From NCBI RefSeq assembly GCF_023264675.1, contig NZ_JAHFVG010000013.1, positions 62,001 to 126,000 of the forward strand: DNA of 64,000 nucleotides, written 5' to 3'. A program made the translations under genes and the position numbers. Numbering within the stretch: the stretch's first letter is position 1; each line of letters begins with the position of its first letter. The notes beneath the pieces were generated by a model. It was given only the letters and a program-made list of their open reading frames with translations, did no database searches and had not been told where the DNA came from. This stretch comes from Rhodococcus sp. (in: high G+C Gram-positive bacteria). Lineage in GTDB: Bacteria > Actinomycetota > Actinomycetes > Mycobacteriales > Mycobacteriaceae. Below are positions 44,494-55,051 of the stretch, in pieces.

Positions 44494-47162
44494 TACTTCC
44501 CCATCGTTTCGAGTCGAACGTTGATCCGCGCGATCTCCTCGGTGGCAATCTGCTGACGACTGCGGATCTTGTCCACGACGGCATCGGGCGCTTTCGCCAG
44601 GAACGCTTCGTTGCCCAGTTTGCCTGTGGTCTGCGCCAATTCCTTCTCGGCAGCAGCCAGATCCTTGACCAGCCTTGCGCGTTCGGCAACGAGATCGACG
44701 GTTCCGGATGTGTCGAGTTCGACGGTGACCGTTGCACTGGTCAAACGAACCTCGACCGACGCTGTGGCGGTGAAATCGTCTCCCGGTTCGGTGAGCTTTG
44801 CCAGCGCACGGGTCGCGGGCACCTGCGCGAGCAGGTCGGCCTCGTCGATGGCGACGAGCTTGGCGGCCACCTTCTGCGACGGCTTGAGCCCCTGGTCGCT
44901 GCGGAAGCGTCGGACCTCGGTGATCAACTTCTGCATGTCCGAAATACGTCGTGCAGCAACAGGATCCACCACTGCCGCCGACGCCTCGGGCCACGCGGCG
45001 ATCACGACGGACTCACCACCGGTGAGCACCTTCCACAGCGTTTCGGTCACGAACGGAATCACCGGATGGAGCAGCCGCATGAGGGCATCGAGCACGTTGC
45101 CCAGAACGCCTCGCGTCGCCTCGGCCGCACCCTCGTCGGAGAACTGGACTTTCGCGATCTCCAGGTACCAGTCGCACACCTCGTCCCACGCGAAGTGATA
45201 CAGCGCTTCGCATGCCTTGCTGAACTCGAATCGCTCGAATGCCGTATCCACCTCCGCGCGAACATGATCGAGGCGATCGAGAATCCAGCGGTCCGCATCG
45301 GTCAGAGCGGAACGATCTGGAAGCTCTGCCGGCGCAGCACCGTTCATCAACGCGAACTTGGTGGCGTTGAACAGCTTGTTCGCGAAGTTGCGCGACGACT
45401 GCGCATGGTCTTCTCCGACGGAGAGATCGGCGCCCGGGTTGGCTCCGCGAGCGAGTGTGAAGCGCAATGCATCCGCGCCGAATTGATCGACCCAGTCGAG
45501 CGGATCGATGCCGTTGCCCTTCGACTTGGACATCTTCTTGCCGAACTGATCTCGGACGAGGCCATGCAGGAACAAGTCCTTGAACGGAACCTGTCCAGGG
45601 TTTTCCCCTGCGTTGACCGACGCATCGCCTGCGACGTATGTGCCGAACATCATCATGCGAGCGACCCAGAAGAACAAGATGTCGTAACCGGTGACGAGCA
45701 CGGACGTCGGGTAGAACTTGGCGAGATCGGCGGTCGCGTCAGGCCAGCCCATCGTCGAGAACGGCCACAGTCCCGAGGAAAACCATGTATCCAGAACGTC
45801 GGGATCCTGCACCCATCCCTCGGGGGCGGTCTCACCCGGGCCGAGGCACACGGTTTCACCGTCGGGGCCGTACCAGATCGGAATGCGGTGACCCCACCAC
45901 AGTTGCCGAGAGATGCACCAGTCGTGCATGTTGTCGATCCACGCGAACCAGCGCGGTTCCTGGCTGGCCGGATGAATGACCGTGTCACCGCTTCGGACTG
46001 CGTCACCGGCCGCCTTCGCGAGACCGTCGACCTTGACCCACCACTGAAGGGACAGGCGCGGTTCGATGGATTCGCCGCTGCGCTCGGAATGGCCAACGCT
46101 GTGCAGGTACGGCCGCTTCTCGGCGACGACACGACCCTGTTCGGCCAGCGCCTCCCGGATCTTGACTCTGGCCTCGAATCGATCGAGACCGTCGAATTCG
46201 GTTCCGGAGTTCGCGATTCGACCTGTCTTGTCCATGATCGTCGGCATCGGCAGGTTGTGCCGCACGCCCATCTCGAAGTCGTTGGGGTCGTGAGCGGGCG
46301 TGATTTTCACTGCGCCCGTACCGAACTCGGGGTCCACGTAGTCGTCGGCGATGATCGGGATCGCGCGGCCCGTGAACGGGTGTTCCAATGTGGTTCCGAC
46401 GAGGTGCTTGTAACGCTCGTCCTCGGGATGGACCGCGACGGCCGTGTCACCGAGCATCGTCTCCACACGAGTGGTGGCGACGATGACGTGTGGCTCGTCG
46501 TCCTTCAGGGATCCGTAGCGCAGCGAGACGAGCTCGCCCTCGACGTCCTCGAACTTGACCTCGATATCGGAGATCGCAGTCTGCAACACCGGGGACCAGT
46601 TGACGAGACGCTCGGCGCGATAGATCAGTCCGTCGTCGTACATGCGCTTGAAGATGGTCTGGACGGCACGCGAGAGACCGTCGTCCATCGTGAAGCGCTC
46701 GCGGCTCCAGTCGACGCCGTCGCCGATGCGGCGCATCTGACCGCCGATGGTGCCACCCGACTCGCGCTTCCAGTCCCAGACCTTGTCGATGAACAGCTCG
46801 CGACCGAACTCTTCCTTGGTCTTGCCGTCCACGGCCAACTGCTTCTCGACGACGGATTGCGTCGCAATTCCGGCATGATCCATTCCGGGCAACCACAGCA
46901 CCTCGAAGCCGAGCATCCGCTTACGACGGCTGAGCGCATCCATCAACGTGTGATCCAACGCGTGGCCCATGTGCAGGCTGCCTGTGACGTTCGGAGGCGG
47001 CAGCACGATCGAGTACGGCGGCTTGCCGCTGCTCGGGTCGGCCTCGAAGTAACCGGCGTCCACCCAGCCCTGATACAGCTCCGCCTCTACCTCGCTGGGG
47101 TCCCAGCTCTTGGGCAGGTCTTGGGCTGGGTTGGCTGGGGTCTCTGGTGCTGAACTGGTCAC
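44493..47162 (-). CDS. valS: Valyl-tRNA synthetase
   Basis: 889 residues from a GTG at 47160-47162. HIGH-type motif [15 protein letters not shown] (about 54-68), KMSKS motif [16 protein letters not shown], an editing domain between them (CP1, with [21 protein letters not shown]), and a C-terminal coiled coil ([41 protein letters not shown]). I found no T-box in the short upstream gap. Confidence 0.97.
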   Translation of the reverse strand: MTSSAPETPANPAQDLPKSWDPSEVEAELYQGWVDAGYFEADPSSGKPPYSIVLPPPNVTGSLHMGHALDHTLMDALSRRKRMLGFEVLWLPGMDHAGIATQSVVEKQLAVDGKTKEEFGRELFIDKVWDWKRESGGTIGGQMRRIGDGVDWSRERFTMDDGLSRAVQTIFKRMYDDGLIYRAERLVNWSPVLQTAISDIEVKFEDVEGELVSLRYGSLKDDEPHVIVATTRVETMLGDTAVAVHPEDERYKHLVGTTLEHPFTGRAIPIIADDYVDPEFGTGAVKITPAHDPNDFEMGVRHNLPMPTIMDKTGRIANSGTEFDGLDRFEARVKIREALAEQGRVVAEKRPYLHSVGHSERSGESIEPRLSLQWWVKVDGLAKAAGDAVRSGDTVIHPASQEPRWFAWIDNMHDWCISRQLWWGHRIPIWYGPDGETVCLGPGETAPEGWVQDPDVLDTWFSSGLWPFSTMGWPDATADLAKFYPTSVLVTGYDILFFWVARMMMFGTYVAGDASVNAGENPGQVPFKDLFLHGLVRDQFGKKMSKSKGNGIDPLDWVDQFGADALRFTLARGANPGADLSVGEDHAQSSRNFANKLFNATKFALMNGAAPAELPDRSALTDADRWILDRLDHVRAEVDTAFERFEFSKACEALYHFAWDEVCDWYLEIAKVQFSDEGAAEATRGVLGNVLDALMRLLHPVIPFVTETLWKVLTGGESVVIAAWPEASAAVVDPVAARRISDMQKLITEVRRFRSDQGLKPSQKVAAKLVAIDEADLLAQVPATRALAKLTEPGDDFTATASVEVRLTSATVTVELDTSGTVDLVAERARLVKDLAAAEKELAQTTGKLGNEAFLAKAPDAVVDKIRSRQQIATEEIARINVRLETMGK

Positions 47163-47211
47163 CGGTCGATTCTAGTGGTCATCCTCGTGGGCTCCGACAG
47201 CCCCTTTTGCT

Positions 47212-49212
47212 TCAGGCTCTCCCCAGCGTGTCCGGCAACGCGACGGTCTCGCCCAGCACGTGCTCGGCCAGGAACGCCACGACCACCTCGTACCAGATTC
47301 TGGCGTGCTGGGGTGTCAGAACCCAATGGTTCTCCGACGGGAAGTACAGCAGGCGGTGATCGGTCTTGCCCTCGTCGTCAGCGGGTAACCCCGACTCGCT
47401 CAGCAGCTCGTACCAGAGCCTGAGACCTTCGCCGATCGGGACGCGATAGTCCTTGTCTCCGTGTATTACGAGCATCGGCGTGACGATGTCCGCGACGTAG
47501 AGATGTGGTGAATTCTCCACGGCCATCTCGGGCGACATCTCCCGCTGCCAGTAGTAGGCGACGTCGGTGGTCGGTCCGAACTGATCGAGCGCCCAGAGGC
47601 TGGCGTGGCTGACGATCGCAGCGAACCTGTCGGTGTGCCCCGCGATCCAGTTGGCCATGTAACCGCCGAAGGATCCGCCCATCGCGGCAATTCTCGACGA
47701 ATCGATCTCGGGTAACTCGACGGCCACGTCGGTGATGGCCATCAGGTCGGTGAAGGGTTCGCTGCCCCATCTCCCCCAGCCGCGTTGCACGAAGTCCTGC
47801 CCGTATCCGGTGGACAAGGCCGGATCCGGAAGCAGCACGGCATATCCCTTCGCCACCAACAGCCACGGGTTCCAGCGCCACGACCACGTGTTCCACGAGC
47901 CGAGTGGTCCGCCGTGTACCCACAGCACGAGAGGCGCCTTCGCCGACTCCGACGCCCCTGACGGAAGCGCGAGCCAGGACCGAACCGTGGAACCGTCCAG
48001 CGCGGTCGCCTCGATCTCGGCGAGGGTCCCCGGCAGGCTCGGCAATTCTGCGGCTAGCCGGAGTTGCGTGATCTCGCCGGTTGCCGCGTCGATCCGGACC
48101 GGGTGCGGCGGTGCGGCATACGACGCCTCGAGCGCGAAGATCGAGCCGTCGGCAGCGGCGTGCACGTGGGAGTACGCACTGTCGGTCTCGGTGAGCTTGG
48201 TGGCTGTGCCTGCGCGAACGACGAAGATCGGCGCCCGCCCGTTGTCGTCCGCGATCACCAGGACACCTGATCCATCGGGCAGCCACCGCGGATCGGCGGG
48301 CCATCGATCCCACCCGGGAGCCTGCTCGGTCACCACCCCGTCCGCGAACGAATACTGCTGCAACGTCATCGACGGTGCTTCGTCCGGCGTCGACACCGTT
48401 TCGCGAACGAACACCACCCGAGAGCCGTCGGGGGAGATGGCCGGCGAACCGAGATCGGCATCTTCGTCGTCGACGAGAACGATGCGTTCTCCCGACCTCA
48501 CGTCGATTCTGACCAGTACCGTCCTCGACGTGGCCAGCATGCCGGGGACGGTCCAGGTGGAGACGACGAAAGTTCCGTCGGCGCTGATGTCGTAGGCGGC
48601 CTCGTGCAGCGCCGCAGCCGCCTTCGCGGTGATTCGCCGAACCGGTTGTTCGTCTCCCCCGGCGTACAGGTGCGGAGTCGCGGGGCCGAGATCGTGATCC
48701 CAGTACCGCACGGGATAGCCACTGTGAAGTACGGCGCCGATCTTGCCGTCCTTGCGCAACACACGAATTCGCTCATCGTCCTCGTCCGTGGCCGCCGCCG
48801 GAAATACATCGGACGCGGCCAGGAACGTGTCGGCTGCCGCTGCGGTCCGGATGCCGGAGAAGCCCGCTCCGCGCGCAGCGATCAGCCTGGCCTCACCCGA
48901 ATCGCGCGGCAGCGACCACACGGCCGAGGAGTCGTCGTCGCTCGACGCGCGCCGCAGGAACAGCAGCTCACCGGATGCGTCGAACACGGGGCCGCTCGCT
49001 CCGCCTTCGTTCCACGTCAGACGTCTCGCCACGGCGGCGCCGGTCACGTCGACGGCCCAGAGGGCACTGACGTATTTGGTTCCGTCGGCGGACGGCTCCG
49101 AGATGGCCACCACAGCCCGGGAACCATCCACGGACACCGCGAGATCCGACACTCGTGGCGCGGCAACGTACTGCCCGAGGTCGAAAAAGATCCCGTTCGA
49201 TTCTCCCGACAT
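47212..49212 (-). CDS. S9 family prolyl oligopeptidase-type serine peptidase
   Basis: 666 residues. The N-terminal part (1-about 390) has the repeated short strands of a beta-propeller (SPDGSRVVFVRETV, DPRWLPDGSGVLVIADD). The C-terminal alpha/beta hydrolase has nucleophile GGSFGGYMANW, acid HGDKDYRVPIGE and a His near SENHWVL. The family cleaves short peptides after proline or acyl-amino acids. There is no signal peptide, so it is cytoplasmic. It is downstream of sigF by 69 bases; that gap contains a small CGACC/GGTCG hairpin (49242-49254). Confidence 0.9.
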   Translation of the reverse strand: MSGESNGIFFDLGQYVAAPRVSDLAVSVDGSRAVVAISEPSADGTKYVSALWAVDVTGAAVARRLTWNEGGASGPVFDASGELLFLRRASSDDDSSAVWSLPRDSGEARLIAARGAGFSGIRTAAAADTFLAASDVFPAAATDEDDERIRVLRKDGKIGAVLHSGYPVRYWDHDLGPATPHLYAGGDEQPVRRITAKAAAALHEAAYDISADGTFVVSTWTVPGMLATSRTVLVRIDVRSGERIVLVDDEDADLGSPAISPDGSRVVFVRETVSTPDEAPSMTLQQYSFADGVVTEQAPGWDRWPADPRWLPDGSGVLVIADDNGRAPIFVVRAGTATKLTETDSAYSHVHAAADGSIFALEASYAAPPHPVRIDAATGEITQLRLAAELPSLPGTLAEIEATALDGSTVRSWLALPSGASESAKAPLVLWVHGGPLGSWNTWSWRWNPWLLVAKGYAVLLPDPALSTGYGQDFVQRGWGRWGSEPFTDLMAITDVAVELPEIDSSRIAAMGGSFGGYMANWIAGHTDRFAAIVSHASLWALDQFGPTTDVAYYWQREMSPEMAVENSPHLYVADIVTPMLVIHGDKDYRVPIGEGLRLWYELLSESGLPADDEGKTDHRLLYFPSENHWVLTPQHARIWYEVVVAFLAEHVLGETVALPDTLGRA

Positions 49213-49281
49213 GTCGCATCGCTCCTAGAACTCGCCGCTACCGACCGAAGGTCGATGCTACTGACGAGTGCATCGGCGAGC

Positions 49282-50067
49282 TCAGCTCGGCCCGAGATCC
49301 TCGCGTAGCTGGGCGAGCGTTCGCGCGAGGATTCGCGACACGTGCATCTGGGAGATGCCCATCCGCTCGGCGATCTGAGTCTGCGTCATCGATCCGAAAA
49401 AGCGCAGGACAACAATTTGCCGTTCACGCTCGGGAAGCTTCTCCAGAGCCGGACGCACGGTGAGGTAGCTCTCCATCTTCTCGAGCTCGGGATCCGCGGC
49501 CCCGAGGGTGTCCATCAAAGGTAGGCGGTCGTCGCTCACCACCGAATCGACCGACACGGTCTGGTAGGCACTGCGAGCGAGAAGCGCTTGCGACGCCTCC
49601 TTCACGTCGATGTCGAGCTCGGCTGCGATCTCACTCGCGGTCGGCGCGCGGCCGAGTTTCTGCGACAGCGTGCCGACCGCTCCGGAGATCATCGAGTTGA
49701 GCTCCTTCATGCGGCGAGGCACCCGTACGGACCAGCCCGCGTCACGGAAGTAGCGGCGCGCTTCACCCATGATGGTCGGCACCGCGAACGAGACGAAGTC
49801 CGAACCACGTTCGATGTCGAATCTGTCCACGGCATTCACCAGCCCGAGGCGAGCCACCTGCAACAGATCTTCGTGCGCCTCACCTCGTCCACCGAAACGA
49901 CGAGCGATGTGCTCGGCGAGGGGAAGGCATCGCGTGATGATTCGATCACGCAGGACCTGTCGCTGGGGAGAGTCCTCGGGAAGAGTCTGCATCTCCTGGA
50001 TCAGAGGTACTACTTCGCTGTAGTCGTCCGACTGACGCCGAGTCGGTTTTGCGTGCGGAGCGGGCAC
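49282..50067 (-). CDS. sigF: SigF/SigB-type alternative RNA polymerase sigma factor
   Basis: 261 residues from a GTG that shares one base with the rsbW TAG. Region 2 (LAEHIARRFGGRGEAHEDLLQVARLGLVNAVDRFDIERGSDFVSFAVPTIMGEARRYFRD), region 3 (SVRVPRRMKELNSMISGAVGTLSQKLGRAPTASEIA) and region 4 (LPERERQIVVLRFFGSMTQTQIAERMGISQMHVSRIL) are all complete. It directs general-stress genes and is held inactive by the anti-sigma factor encoded just upstream. I looked for its own GTTT...GGGTA promoter ahead of rsbW and did not find a convincing one. Confidence 0.92.
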   Translation of the reverse strand: MPAPHAKPTRRQSDDYSEVVPLIQEMQTLPEDSPQRQVLRDRIITRCLPLAEHIARRFGGRGEAHEDLLQVARLGLVNAVDRFDIERGSDFVSFAVPTIMGEARRYFRDAGWSVRVPRRMKELNSMISGAVGTLSQKLGRAPTASEIAAELDIDVKEASQALLARSAYQTVSVDSVVSDDRLPLMDTLGAADPELEKMESYLTVRPALEKLPERERQIVVLRFFGSMTQTQIAERMGISQMHVSRILARTLAQLREDLGPS

Positions 50068-50489
50068 TAGACGTTGCTCCTCCGCTTGACCACGTCCACG
50101 ACGACGGCCGATCCGTTATCCACCGACGACGCGCTGAGCGCAATCGAGTCGGTCAGAGTCTGGAGAACATGCCAGCCGAAGCTGTCGGACGTGGGAACGC
50201 GGCCTTCCTGCACCACGGAGGTGGTGGTGATGCGCATTGCGGTACCGCTGACGACGAAGGAGCACGTCAGTTCGGCACCGGCGACTGCACCCGAAATCAG
50301 CTCCGAACACACCTCGTCCACCACCAACTTGATATCCGCGATGTCGTCGAGGGTGAAATCGCCCAACACAGCCAGAGTTTCGGCTACTGCACGCACAACC
50401 GGCAGTTGCTCGGCATCGGCAACCACCCGCAGCTCGACCGGTGCGCCGGAATCTCGTTCCAGCTCTTCGATCTTGCCGACGCCAGTCAT
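50067..50489 (-). CDS. rsbW: Anti-sigma factor of the RsbW/UsfX type
   Basis: 140 residues with a GHKL ATPase fold. The N box is DIKLVVDEVCSELISGAV and the G2 region DSFGWHVLQTLTDSI. It binds SigF until an anti-anti-sigma factor displaces it. It overlaps sigF by one base, ensuring matched amounts. No anti-anti-sigma gene is adjacent. The 200 bases upstream, shared with divergent malQ, show no clear control site. Confidence 0.9.
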   Translation of the reverse strand: MTGVGKIEELERDSGAPVELRVVADAEQLPVVRAVAETLAVLGDFTLDDIADIKLVVDEVCSELISGAVAGAELTCSFVVSGTAMRITTTSVVQEGRVPTSDSFGWHVLQTLTDSIALSASSVDNGSAVVVDVVKRRSNV

Positions 50490-50689
50490 TCGCGCTCCCT
50501 ATCCGTATTTCGAGCAAAGCTTGTACGACAGAAAATGATGCAGATCGAGTCGTGAAATTCGACCGCGCCCAGAGTACCCGGGTCCGAGAAGTTCAATCTC
50601 GCCGTCGACGAGGCGATCCTCGGTGGTCATTCGGGGAACGTTCCGGCCAGCAGGTGACGCCGAGAGCTGAGACTGGCACGATCACACCT

Positions 50690-52825
50690 GTGAGTTACAC
50701 AGAGCAGTTGCGGGTTCTCGCCCAGCGATGCGGGGTGTCCACGTCGTACCAAGGTTGGGACCACGTCCACCGCGACGTCTCCGACTCGACGCTCCACCGA
50801 GTCCTGAGCGCCCGCGGAATCGAAGCGGCCACCGAATCCGAGGTCGACGCGGCATTGATCGACCTCGAGTTGGCGCCGTGGCGGCGCACCCTTCCCCCGG
50901 TCGTGGTCACCGTCGAAGGCGTCGCCGCCGAAGTGAGTGTTCATGTCCCGCATGGCGATCCGGTGACCGTCCATCTCGTCACCGAAGCCGGCGAGCAGCT
51001 GCCGGTCGCTCAATTGCAGGTGTGGATCGAACCACGCGTCGTCGACGACGCACTCATCGGACGAGCGACGTTCGAGATACCCGCCGACCTCGATACCGGC
51101 TGGCACACGCTCGTCGCCGTCAGTTCACCCGACTCGATTCACAGCACCCGGTCCCAGTGCAGCGTAGTCGTGACGCCTCGCCGACTCTCGACCAACGACG
51201 CGCTCCTCGGTCGCCGACGCACCGGTCTGCTCACCCAGCTGTACTCGGTTCGCTCGGACAGATCCTGGGGAGTCGGTGACTACGCCGATCTGGCCGATCT
51301 CTCGTCGATCGCCGGCGGGACGCACGGATTCGACTACGTTCTGGTCAATCCCTTGCACGCACAGCGACCTTCGCCGCCGGTGGAGGCGTCCCCCTATCTA
51401 CCCACGACACGCAGATTCTTCGACCCGATGTACATCCGAGTCGAAGACATCACCGAGACTGCCTACCTACCTCGTGATCAATATTCGAAGGTCCGAGAAT
51501 CAGCGCGCTACTTCGGCAAAGCGAACCGGCGCACCAAACGTATCGATCGAGATCCTTCGTTTCGCGCGAAGCTCCGCGCTTTGAAACGGATCTTCCGGGT
51601 ACCCCGCTCGGCAGCGCGTGCAGCCGAGTTCGACGCCTTCTGCGAACGCGAAGGCCGCGGCCTCGACGACTTCGCACTGTGGTGCGCAATCGCCGAGAAG
51701 TACGCTCCGGATCACGAGGTCTGGAGCGGGAAGGCCGCACATCCCGGCACCGACTTCGCAACGGAATTCCGCAGCTCGGCCGCCGAGAGAATTCAGTTTC
51801 ACCGTTGGCTTCAGTGGGTGTGCGACGAACAACTAGCGCGCGCTCAGTCGGCAGCAGTGCAGTCGGGGATGGACATCGGCGTCATGCACGATTTGGCGGT
51901 AGGGGTCCATCGACAGGGCGCGGATGCCTGGACGCTCGGGGACGCTCTGACCACCGGGGTCACCGTCGGGGCACCGCCGGACAACTTCAACCAGCAGGGC
52001 CAGAACTGGAATCAGCCACCGTGGAACCCGGACGCATTGCGTGAGCTGGGCTACGCGCCGTATCGAGACATGCTGCGCACAGTGCTCCGCCATGCGGGTG
52101 GAGTTCGAGTCGACCACATCCTCGGTCTCTTCCGACTGTGGTGGATACCGGAGGACGCCGAATCTCCCGGCGACGGCACGTACGTCCAGTACGACCATGA
52201 GGCGCTCATCGGAATCCTCGTCCTCGAAGCCGAACGTGCGGGCGCAGTCGTCGTCGGTGAGGATCTCGGGGTGTTCGAGCCGCGGGTTCAGGAGTATCTG
52301 GGACAACGCGGCCTGTTCGGGACCTCCATCCTGTGGTTCGAGAACGACGGTGATCACCCGATTGCTCCGGAGAACTATCGCGAGCTGTGCCTGACATCGG
52401 TCACCACTCATGATCTCCCTCCCACCGTCGGCTACCTGCGTGGTGAGCACATCGCACTTCGGTCGCGTCTCGGGCTTCTCGAACGTGACCTCGACGAAGA
52501 GATTCGTCAGGACTCCGAGGGCCGCGAAGCAGTGCTCGATCTGGCCAGGGATCGAGGACTTCTGGCCGCCGATGCTTCCGAGGAGGACACCGTCGAAGCG
52601 TTGTATCGCTTGGTCGCGCGTAGTCCTTCCGTCCTGATCGGAGTCGCGCTCGTCGACGCGGTCGGCGAGAACAGAATCCAGAACCAACCCGGCACCGATG
52701 AGACGCAGTATCAGAACTGGCGAGTACCGCTGGCCGATCACAAAGGTGATGCAGTGTGGATCGACGATCTAGTCGACCACCCTCGCATGGTGTCGCTGGT
52801 GGCGGCATTGCGCAAAGCCGACTGA
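50690..52825 (+). CDS. malQ: 4-alpha-glucanotransferase (GH77)
   Basis: Start is the GTG at 50690; 711 residues, the long actinobacterial form with an extra N-terminal domain of about 165 residues. The GH77 core has SDRSWGVGDYADL, the nucleophile Asp in GVRVDHILGLFRLWWIP, the acid/base Glu in VVGEDLGVFEPRV, and the third carboxylate in TSVTTHDLPPTVGYLRGEH. It transfers glucan segments between alpha-1,4 chains in glycogen or maltodextrin metabolism. No other glycogen gene is nearby. Confidence 0.94.
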   Translation: MSYTEQLRVLAQRCGVSTSYQGWDHVHRDVSDSTLHRVLSARGIEAATESEVDAALIDLELAPWRRTLPPVVVTVEGVAAEVSVHVPHGDPVTVHLVTEAGEQLPVAQLQVWIEPRVVDDALIGRATFEIPADLDTGWHTLVAVSSPDSIHSTRSQCSVVVTPRRLSTNDALLGRRRTGLLTQLYSVRSDRSWGVGDYADLADLSSIAGGTHGFDYVLVNPLHAQRPSPPVEASPYLPTTRRFFDPMYIRVEDITETAYLPRDQYSKVRESARYFGKANRRTKRIDRDPSFRAKLRALKRIFRVPRSAARAAEFDAFCEREGRGLDDFALWCAIAEKYAPDHEVWSGKAAHPGTDFATEFRSSAAERIQFHRWLQWVCDEQLARAQSAAVQSGMDIGVMHDLAVGVHRQGADAWTLGDALTTGVTVGAPPDNFNQQGQNWNQPPWNPDALRELGYAPYRDMLRTVLRHAGGVRVDHILGLFRLWWIPEDAESPGDGTYVQYDHEALIGILVLEAERAGAVVVGEDLGVFEPRVQEYLGQRGLFGTSILWFENDGDHPIAPENYRELCLTSVTTHDLPPTVGYLRGEHIALRSRLGLLERDLDEEIRQDSEGREAVLDLARDRGLLAADASEEDTVEALYRLVARSPSVLIGVALVDAVGENRIQNQPGTDETQYQNWRVPLADHKGDAVWIDDLVDHPRMVSLVAALRKAD

Positions 52826-52859
52826 CGCCGGCCCCTGCGCTGACGGCATCGGGAAGGCC

Positions 52860-52878
52860 GCACCGGTCCCTACGGTGC
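52860..52878. terminator. Hairpin between convergent malQ and the HNH gene
   Basis: GCACCG (52860-52865), seven bases, CGGTGC (52873-52878). It spans the stop codon of the leftward gene and lies 35 bases past the malQ stop. There is no T-run, so support is limited. Confidence 0.3.
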
Positions 52879-55020
52879 ACCGGGTTCGGGGCCACCGGCG
52901 GCAGTCGTTCCTTCGCCGGCGACATCGAGTGTCCGGCCGCTGTCCACGCCTTCTCCGGTCGGACTGGTGCTGGCCTCGTCGATGACCGATCCGGCGCGGT
53001 CGGCCGCCGGATAGATGTACTCGTTCGGGTGGTGATAGTGATTCACCAGTCCAGTTCGGTTGGGATCCAACGTGACCGGTGGGTGCCACAGGGTCCGACC
53101 CGGGTACTGGTGATCGCGCGCGGCTTTGGTGGTCGCCCAATCGGTCTCGCATGTCCCGACGAGTGCATGGTGCATGTCGCAGCCGAAGGTCAACGAATCG
53201 ATATCGGTGCTGCCCCCGGCGCGCCACTCGTCGATGTGATGGACCTGCGACCACGTCGCGGGCCGTGTGCAACCAGGGAAGCTGCAACCACGATCGGACG
53301 CCATCAACACGATTCGCTGATCCGCTGAGGCAATACGTTTGGAACGCCCCAGATGCAGAGCTCGACCGGTGGCGTCGTCGAAGATCGCCAGATAGTGGTG
53401 AGCGTGCGACGCCATGCGGATCGCATCACGCATCCGGACCAGGGAGCCGGTGGCTGTGACGGCATAGCCGGTGGCGGCTTCGAGATCGGCGAGGGTCATC
53501 GACACGACAGCGGTGACCGGTAATCCACGGTGTGTACCGAGCTGACCGGATGCAAGCATCTGTCGCACGATGGTCTTCAGGGCGTCGTGCTGGCGTCGCC
53601 CTTGGCTACGGTGATCGCGTTCGGCGCGCCGCCGAGCATCGGCGGCGCTGGCGTCGCCGCTGCCTTGTCCACCCGAGCTGTCGTCGCCGCTGCCTTGTCC
53701 ACCCGAGCTGTCGTCGCCGCTGCCTTGTCCACCCGAGCTGTCGTCGCCGCCTTCGCTGCTGTCGAGGTCGGGACCCTCACCGGATCTCTCGGTGTCGAAC
53801 AACGACGGATCCGACGTAGCAGTTCCGCCGCCGGTTCCCGTCCCCGAACCTCCTGAGCCCGCTGGACTGCCCGCTGTTCCGTCCGTCTCCCCACCGTTGG
53901 GGTTCGGGACACCGGACTCGCCGTCGGCACGACGGTCTACTCCGGACACGCCGTCAGCTGGGTTCTCGATGCCAGACTCACCGTCAGTCGGATGCTCGAC
54001 ACCAGGCTGATCGTCGTCGGGATTGCACATCCCAGGTTTCGCCCATTTTGCGAATGCAGCTTCGAGGTAGGCGCGGGTTTCGGCGTCGATCACGAAGCTG
54101 CCCCTGGACAGTCCGTTCTCGCCCTGGTCTCTGAACTTGAAGAAGCATTGATTCGCGACCTGTTTCTCGTCGACGAGTGTGCCATCGGGGTCGAGGGTGT
54201 CGAACAGCCTCTCGGCAGCGGCCCCGAACTCCGCGGGGCCCAGCTGCCGTGCCAGTTCGGCGAGTTGATTGTCGGCGCTCTCACGAGTCTCGACGTCGAT
54301 GTCGGGGCTCAGCCCGGCGAAGAACTTCTTGACGATGATCTGGTGTTCCTCGTCGAGGACACCGTCCTCGACGGCAGCAGCGGTCGAGGCCTGCTCCGGC
54401 GCGAGACGTTCGCCGGAGAGCGCCGTACGTCGACCGAATTGGTTCGAGAGCCGGATCCGTTGACCGGCTCGTCGCGCCGAGAAACGCATCAGCGTCGACA
54501 GTGAGTACGGAACGGACCCGGGGAGGTCGTCGAGCCCGTGCTGGGAGATGACATCGGCGATCCAGGTGTGGGAGAACCCGAACAAGGCCCGCTGCACGGC
54601 TTCTCCGCGAACCAGCAGCGAACGCCGATCGGAATTGCATATCCCGGCGGTCTCGATACGACCCAGAATCTCGACGTTCTCTTCGATGACCGCCACGACA
54701 TTCGCGAGATACGCGGCCTCGATCCTCGGCACGCCGGAATCAACCGCGCCGGAATCACCCTCGTCAGCCCTGACGGCGCCGTCCGCCGAGCCGACACCGG
54801 AGTACGGTCCGTTCACCGGATCACATTCCCAGGGATAACTCTCGAACCACCGCGTGAACTTCTCCACCTCGAACTCGGCATCGGACGGTGCAGCATCGAA
54901 CGGCGGATGTAGGTTCTCGGACCAATTCTCGGAATCCATCCAGCCTTGCTCCGGATCCATGAGGCAGAGCAGATCGACGGCCGCTCGACCCCGCTTTGCC
55001 TGCTCATCCCCCGACTCCAT
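52870..55020 (-). CDS. DUF222 / HNH endonuclease domain protein (13E12-repeat type)
   Basis: I start at the ATG at 55018-55020 (716 residues). An upstream in-frame ATG (55057-55059) lies within the SOS box, so it is less likely. DUF222 covers roughly 40-340. A low-complexity stretch follows (340-480) with ESGVPNP-like and SSGGQGSGDD repeats. The C-terminal HNH nuclease motif is complete: CSFPGCTRPATWSQVHHIDEWRAGG...CDMHHALV. Many actinobacterial genomes carry several of these genes; they may be nucleases of mobile elements or of the DNA damage response. The SOS box supports damage induction. Confidence 0.85.
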   Translation of the reverse strand: MESGDEQAKRGRAAVDLLCLMDPEQGWMDSENWSENLHPPFDAAPSDAEFEVEKFTRWFESYPWECDPVNGPYSGVGSADGAVRADEGDSGAVDSGVPRIEAAYLANVVAVIEENVEILGRIETAGICNSDRRSLLVRGEAVQRALFGFSHTWIADVISQHGLDDLPGSVPYSLSTLMRFSARRAGQRIRLSNQFGRRTALSGERLAPEQASTAAAVEDGVLDEEHQIIVKKFFAGLSPDIDVETRESADNQLAELARQLGPAEFGAAAERLFDTLDPDGTLVDEKQVANQCFFKFRDQGENGLSRGSFVIDAETRAYLEAAFAKWAKPGMCNPDDDQPGVEHPTDGESGIENPADGVSGVDRRADGESGVPNPNGGETDGTAGSPAGSGGSGTGTGGGTATSDPSLFDTERSGEGPDLDSSEGGDDSSGGQGSGDDSSGGQGSGDDSSGGQGSGDASAADARRRAERDHRSQGRRQHDALKTIVRQMLASGQLGTHRGLPVTAVVSMTLADLEAATGYAVTATGSLVRMRDAIRMASHAHHYLAIFDDATGRALHLGRSKRIASADQRIVLMASDRGCSFPGCTRPATWSQVHHIDEWRAGGSTDIDSLTFGCDMHHALVGTCETDWATTKAARDHQYPGRTLWHPPVTLDPNRTGLVNHYHHPNEYIYPAADRAGSVIDEASTSPTGEGVDSGRTLDVAGEGTTAAGGPEPGAP
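53653..53750 (-). repeat. 30-base tandem repeat in the HNH gene (three copies plus part)
   Basis: Period 30 (unit TCGTCGCCGCTGCCTTGTCC then ACCCGAGCTG on the plus strand), nearly identical copies at 53651, 53681 and 53711 and a 10-base remnant. Being a multiple of three it keeps the frame and encodes GDDSSGGQGS units. Copy number probably varies between strains. Confidence 0.92.
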
Positions 55021-55051
55021 ACGAAAAGCGTAGCTCAAATCAGGCCATAAG

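Noticed and set aside
44265..47153. 962-codon open frame on the plus strand
   Set aside because: It is antisense to valS, which has all synthetase motifs; high GC leaves long shadow frames.
47163..47211. T-box leader for valS
   Set aside because: The gap is only 49 bases and has no T-box sequence.
50490..50689. SigF-type promoter (GTTT...GGGTA) ahead of rsbW
   Set aside because: A GGGTA is present but no properly spaced GTTT, so I do not call it.
53651..53750. CRISPR-like 30-base repeats
   Set aside because: The repeats are directly joined with no spacers and lie in frame within a gene.
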